Of a DNA stretch of 64,000 bases, positions 58,283 to 64,000 are shown in pieces. Positions within the stretch are counted from its first letter, which is position 1. Each line of letters begins with the position of its first letter. The position numbers were made by a program, and so were the translations under genes. Source of the DNA: Eretmocerus hayati (taxonomy: Eukaryota; Arthropoda; Insecta; Hymenoptera; Aphelinidae); contig CM056742.1 of the NCBI GenBank assembly GCA_029851415.1, positions 158,167,121-158,231,120 on the forward strand. The letters run 5' to 3'. Below the pieces are notes generated by a model. That model did no database searches. It worked only from the letters and a program-made list of their open reading frames with translations, and was not told the origin of the DNA.

Positions 58283-61200
58283 ACGCTACCGCGTTTTTCG
58301 ATGTTATTCTCATGGTACTGATGAGTGGGAAAATTTACATTCGTGTTCTAGTTTATTCATACTTTATATGTTTCAAAAAGTCGAAATATACATCTTAGAA
58401 CCTTCGGAAGTAAGATTTAGCGCTGGCACATTATTGACCCTCAAATATCTAAGTTTCCGCGGAACTACCGATATGCATATATTTCTGTGGAAAAATTGTA
58501 CTTTTACCGTGTGCAAATAAGAGTAATATATCTGTCTACTGATGGCTCAGACCATGCTTCATTGTGTGTATACACATATGTACAGCCATGTAATTCTGTC
58601 AACGGCAAAGAAAAATTGAATCAGAATATTTTGTATACATAATACACATGAAGAACGGTTTCAAACTATATCGTAAGAATCCACGCATGTTGAAAATGAA
58701 TTTCGCACTTCCGAGGCCTAATATTAGCACCGTCACGGTGCACTCGTATAACCTCTTCTTGTGTTTTTTCAATAGTGCACCGCTCCGCAAATTCTCTTCT
58801 TTCTTCTCCTCTCTACTTCTCTCATTCTTCTTTTATTTAATTCACTTGCTTGGATCTACGTGAATTTTGCATGCAAACCTCGTATTTATATACACGCATT
58901 ACGCACCTTTTCGTTCTCACATCCTCCCTCATTCTTACCAACTCTTTCCACGAGCAATTTTTTACACTATGTTTTACGTATGTCGAGGTCCGCAGTTTTT
59001 TTCCTCTGTTTGATGCAGTGTGTTATGCGTACGAATCATGTGAAATGGAAGGTGTATACTGGTTTGTAATGTACTTGTCAAGATTGAGCTTATAGAGTCT
59101 CGGAAAAATTTTGTGCTTAGTGCTTCAAGTGGTGAGCTGATCAATTTTTTGGAGTGTGTGTTCTTGAAGGTTGCGTGGGAGTTAAAAATTTCATCTGTAG
59201 TGGTTACCAAAAATTGAAGAAAAAGAATCTATTCAGATGTAGTGGAAACTAGTTCACGATGAAAGAGATAATTTAAAAAAAAGAATAATCTGTTGGCGAT
59301 ATTTCAAATTTACAATCAGAATCTGTGAGGGGTCTCAATTTCTGCTATTTTAGGGAATCTTTCCTGGAATTATGTATATCACCATCTTCCCTAGACAGAT
59401 TTCAGGGGAAATGATGATTCTTCATAATATTCGATTCCTGTTTTATGTGCGTTTGCCTATTTCAAAGAACACGGGCGCCATCTTTCAAGCAGAGCAAAAC
59501 ACTCTGAGCTCTGAATAAACATGCAAGCACATAACAGTTATAGCTCTTTTTTTGAATAATATTAATTTGTTTCTCCATGCCTCACTTATACACCATTAAA
59601 AATCAAAGAAACTTCTAAAACGGAAAAGCTAGTGAGAAAAATCCAGAAATCATAAAGTTTCCGTTGAAGTCAGCTGTACTCTCAAGAAGTACTAAAAAAA
59701 ACGATATTTCTCATAATATTTCCCGTTTCCTCAATTCTAAACCCGTATTAAAAAAGACAGGTATTATTTCATCAACTCGACTGCGTAACAATCGAACAAA
59801 CTTGCATCGATGACTAGAGAACTCTTGAGTTGATCAAGATAACGATATCCTGATTTCGAAAGTATCTAGAACTTTTATGCGATACAAACATAAAGGATGA
59901 GTATGCACTAAAGTGAAAACATAAAAGTATGCGATGACCATGACTATTGAAAATTTAATTAAAATCATTCCAAGTCAGTGTACGTGAACCTTGCAAAGAT
60001 CAAGATTTCAAGAATTTCTCAATCCTCTGTGATCGTGGCCCAAAATATTTGTATACAATTCATGATTTATGCTGAATATTTTCGTAATTCGATATAGATA
60101 AAGGTCTGTGGTTATTTGTGTTATATTAGTATTGATTGCACAATTTTCCTATCCACTATTTATGAATTAATTCAACAAGGTGTCACAGAATTGCAAACGC
60201 TTTATATTTTCCTGAAAGTATTTGGAATGAATATTGGTAAGGAATCGGTCTTTGTACGAAAAATGTGTTGATTAAAAAATTATCCAAATCCAAACTGACT
60301 TCGTACCTGCAAGAGTTTGCACTTTTGAATCATACTACGTTCGATTATAAGGTGATAGAAGAACCGCTAAGAAATTTCGAGAAGAATACGCACGTATCAG
60401 TGGAAAAATATTCACCGGTAGATTATCAAATACAAGTAGTATCGTTGATGAAAAATCTACTTTGATATCTAGAAGAGTCTTACCTCTCTAATCCAACTTC
60501 ATGCACGATGACAGATAAATGGCTTATCGTCGAATAATTCAATTTTCTCATTATGAAGTGATACCGGTAAAACCATGCTTTGAGAACTAGACAAATTCTA
60601 AATTCCAGATCATGTTTACCGTTATACTGTAGTTGAACAACAGGTTGTTGACTCTTGAAATATTTCGTTAAGTCACTATCCTTGAAATTCCTAGGTATGA
60701 GATAACTTATCAATAAAAGAATAGATGAAAACATCTGTGATCTCAAGCAGCCATAAAAATGATCATTAGGTTTCATTTTTTGCTTAAAATTTGTATATTT
60801 GGTGAGGAAAATTCTTCTCATCAGGAAGAAGACAACTTCATTTAATTGCATTGGAGGAAATTTTCGAGGGAACAACCTCAATTTGAAACTTGCATAGTTT
60901 GGGGCTATCAATCATCAATGTATGAGTGAAAAAATAGTTTGAATGAATGTCATTTATCTAGGACTTTGAGTTGGAAATAAGTATAACCCTCACTCTTTCA
61001 GCTGAAATTGAGTTTCAAAATCAGTCCAAACAGGATTCATAGTCTACAAATTTAAAATTGAATATTTCCTGGTAGACACATCTTGATAAGCTTAATCTAT
61101 GTGTGAAGTAACTCGCAAAAATAAACTTGCAAGAAATCTGCTGACTGTAGTAACCATCTCTTTAAAATTTGTCATCGGTTATGATTCAGCCATAGAGAAT

Positions 61201-64000
61201 TTTTTTGCCAATTCGAACTCATGAGCATTATTTCCGTTCTATGTTTTGATCCGTCCCTAAAATTTGATCATACCTGGGGAGAATCGAGAAACTTCTTTTG
61301 ACCTCCCCAGATCATTATTCGATGATAGAGATTGAGATAGCTTCAAAGCACGTCCCTATTTACTCAATAATTTTTCTTCATACTCAAGAGATAGCCGCGA
61401 TTCTTATCAGATGAAGACATCTGGTATTACAGAAGAAGATAAGGTTGATTGCAGTATTAATTCAAGTCAAATAATAATCAGTCCAAATTTGAGATATTTT
61501 GAGCGAGACAAATATTTGCTTGCACAAGTTTTTCTGACTAGTAGACAGCCCTCTTTGAAGATCTGGTGTACCTACATGGTAGCGTTCGACTCACGAGGGT
61601 TATACATAATCATGATTAAAAAAAAAAAAAATACACAAATGGTTCAAATTTGCTCAAAAGATTGGTAGAAGGTAACAAAATTGTCTGGATCAAGGTGCGG
61701 CAAAGAAGTGTACAGTAAAGATAATCATATAATCAGTTGAGCTACGAGACGTTTCATCTTCAAATTCGTATTCATTCACCATGAAAAAGAGATTACCTGA
61801 TGTATAATAAATGCAATCATCACTAGTTGATAGCCTTATAGACGCGAGACTCTGCGAAGAGCAATAAATTTAGGTGAAGGTCACATGTAAACTGGTCCGA
61901 GATATTACGTATGTCTCATAATACAGAATCAGCGTCTTTGATACTTGAGACTTTTGAAGGCTGTGCCCTTTACTTCATAACGTTCCTACATTATCAGATC
62001 GAGAATGATTCGGTTCCTATTGAAATCTTCATTTTATAATATTTTCAATATTGTGCATCATCCCGCTGGAAGAGACCGTAACTATTAATGCAAATGAGTT
62101 TGATTCGTTTGCTCTAACATCAATTTTTAAATTTTGGAATGACTTCCTGGTGTCCGAATTATTGAATATCAGTATCAAAATAGCAAAATTGAAAGACCGA
62201 ATGGTTTTCCAAATTCAAAAATGGATGTCCTTTGAGATTTGATTCGCTTGCCAACATGAAATTTTGGCATCCAGGTAATTAACTTACGAGGAGAGGTCCA
62301 ACTTTGTTAGACACAGATGTTAACGAGAGTTTGAGAGTCATCTTGTTTCGGTCAGAAATTACGAAACATCTCCAAGGGTTTGATCCAATGGGCCCCTCAT
62401 CCTGAGATATAGCTATAGACGTTAACAGTGCCCATGTAGGTACATGTTGAAACAAACCATGATCATAGATATGATGGGAGGATGGAAGGCTCATGGGATC
62501 AAACCCTCGGAGATACCTTCATTCCTCACCAAAATTAGATGATTCACAGAGTTCCGTCGTCATCCGTCTTTCACAACGTTGAACCTCTTCTTGTAGCTTT
62601 TTTCCAGATGATTTCGTGATTCTGTGGGGAATTATTGCACATTATCTAAAATCGTGTTTGTGGATCAACCCCTTCACTATTTTGTCGACTCCAGGGTACG
62701 AAATAGTGAATGGGGTTTGTAATAGTTCCCTCGTATTCCATGAAGACAATCTGAAAAAATTCGGGAAAATATTTGTTACTACAAGAAACATGATGAAACA
62801 CCAATTGAGACTCACAATGGAATTGTGAGAGAGAGAAAAATAAAAAACAAAATTTTTGAAAATTCCAATTTTGACATTTTTTAACATTTTTCCAGCTCAG
62901 GAACATGTTTTGATGAGATAAAAATGAGATTGATGATATCAGACACAATTTTGTAGTTCACGGGTTTAATTCGCTGGACAGGAACTAAATCAACAGGTTG
63001 AACATTAATATTCACAAACGAGATATCTCAACAAGTATTTCGTTTTTGTAGAAGCTAATGGTAAAATCGTATTACAGCGAAGTCTCTGAATGAACGTCTA
63101 TATACGTCATAATATAGATTAACTCTTCGCTGTTCATCTTTCCTTATATCATTTACATCATAAAATGTTATCTAGCAACGATATCTGACTGAAAATGTGA
63201 CGAAATCATGAGATCTCCTCATTTCGGCTAGCTTGCAACGTATCACCGGGATAAGATCGGCCTTAAACATTTCAATAGTTTATTGATTCAAGAAATTCCA
63301 CGGAGTCCATTGGAATTACATTGAAATATAATTACAGCTATATGACGATTTTTGTTAACTATTTGACGAAGTTCGTTTGACTCAGCTCGTGCAAACACAT
63401 GCGTATAGACGATTGTTCTTTCCTCAGACTTCGTAGTTTGCTCACCGGTTTATCACTCTGGGAGGGGCATCAGAGCATATTAAAGAGAGACGTAACTGAG
63501 ACAACAGCCACAGACTTGAGTCGAATTTCGTTACAACAAGTGCTTACTTGATACAATTTTCATTTACTTTTTCCACCGATTGAAGAATAGTGAAAATTCA
63601 ATATGATTTTGAGGGTGTTTCATTTTGAATCATGTAGAAATTTTTTCAATTGACATAGTGCAGTCCGAATGAGTTAATGTCTGGAAATCATTGTGATCTC
63701 ATGAGTTTGATAGGATGAATCTCACGTGCCCGTGTGACAATTGTTCCCGTCAAATGAGTGCAAGGCATCATATATCTACTCCTGATTTTATAATATTTGG
63801 CAGTATTCCAGGTAGATATTTTCTGTTTACGTAATTTGTGGCAGTTTAGTTGTTCTACGTAGATGAGTCAAGAAAATTCATGAATGATTCTCAATTCGAC
63901 GGATAGTTTGGTTCCCAAATTTCTTTACAATTCAAAATTTCAGGGATTGATACTTTCATAATTCTCTACATATCATTGAATCTTTAATCACTCTAATCTA
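58283..64000. other. Inferred intron or intergenic DNA, no gene seen
   Basis: AT-rich with short frames only. A TATTAAAG box and CpG-poor sequence near 63480-63540 (CATATTAAAGAGAGACG) could be an alternative promoter but nothing confirms it. A run of 12 A is at 61619-61630. Confidence 0.35.

Noticed and set aside
1..64000. CRISPR arrays, bacterial operons, integrated virus genes, tRNA or rRNA genes
   Set aside because: None seen: no regular spacers, no ribosome-binding-site gene layout, no cloverleaf with A/B boxes, no viral hallmark protein.

Overview
The window is nuclear DNA from an arthropod, most likely an insect and possibly a hymenopteran. It is AT-rich, its exons are small and flanked by GT/AG splice sites, its introns are long, and it carries truncated non-LTR retrotransposons and many terminal-inverted-repeat elements. 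No operons, bacterial genes, CRISPR arrays, tRNA genes or rRNA genes were seen. The order-level guess rests only on general sequence character.

The main gene is the 3' part of a Musashi-family RNA-binding protein gene (Rbp6/Musashi), plus strand, about 2.8 to 31 kb and probably to about 39 kb. The two RRM domains must lie upstream of the window. Visible here are exon 2844-2924 (GRGYSGYPSFGLPYPT), a candidate cassette exon at 14494-14565, exon 24773-24838, the Ala-rich exon 26805-27076 (NSPGPMDMY, SVASYVQAAASPQP) and the last coding exon 28235-28276 (GPLIPAAFTNGYH, the signature Musashi C-terminus). The first three exons are all multiples of three and phase 1/1, so they can be mixed without changing frame. 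Read-through of two exons gives two other C-termini. After the stop there is a strong splice donor 23 bases downstream, so the 3' UTR is probably spliced to an acceptor at 30808. That would open an AT-rich, largely TE-free 3' UTR of up to about 8 kb.

The introns hold at least five inverted-repeat elements (1.2, 3.5-4.4, 5.7, 8.0-8.9 and 11.5-11.9 kb), a 5'-truncated LINE with a (TTCA)n tail (6.3-7.05 kb), an R1-clade-like LINE remnant flanked by a perfect 15-bp target duplication (18.86-20.16 kb), several tandem repeats, and a CpG-rich field of imperfect CGTACGCGAA-like motifs (28.3-29.3 kb).

Downstream (39-50 kb) a second, unrecognised gene lies on the minus strand. It has an acidic N-terminal stretch near 49.0-49.5 kb, interrupted by one in-frame TAG that a 75-base intron could remove, and a 329-residue Pro/Ser/Thr-rich ORF with a basic nuclear-signal-like segment at 46.9-47.9 kb. 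A 1.3-kb inverted repeat follows at 52.3-53.6 kb. At 54.0-54.6 kb a CpG-rich patch, TATA-like sequence and strong splice donor look like the promoter and first non-coding exon of a third gene, running right with a first intron that exceeds the window.
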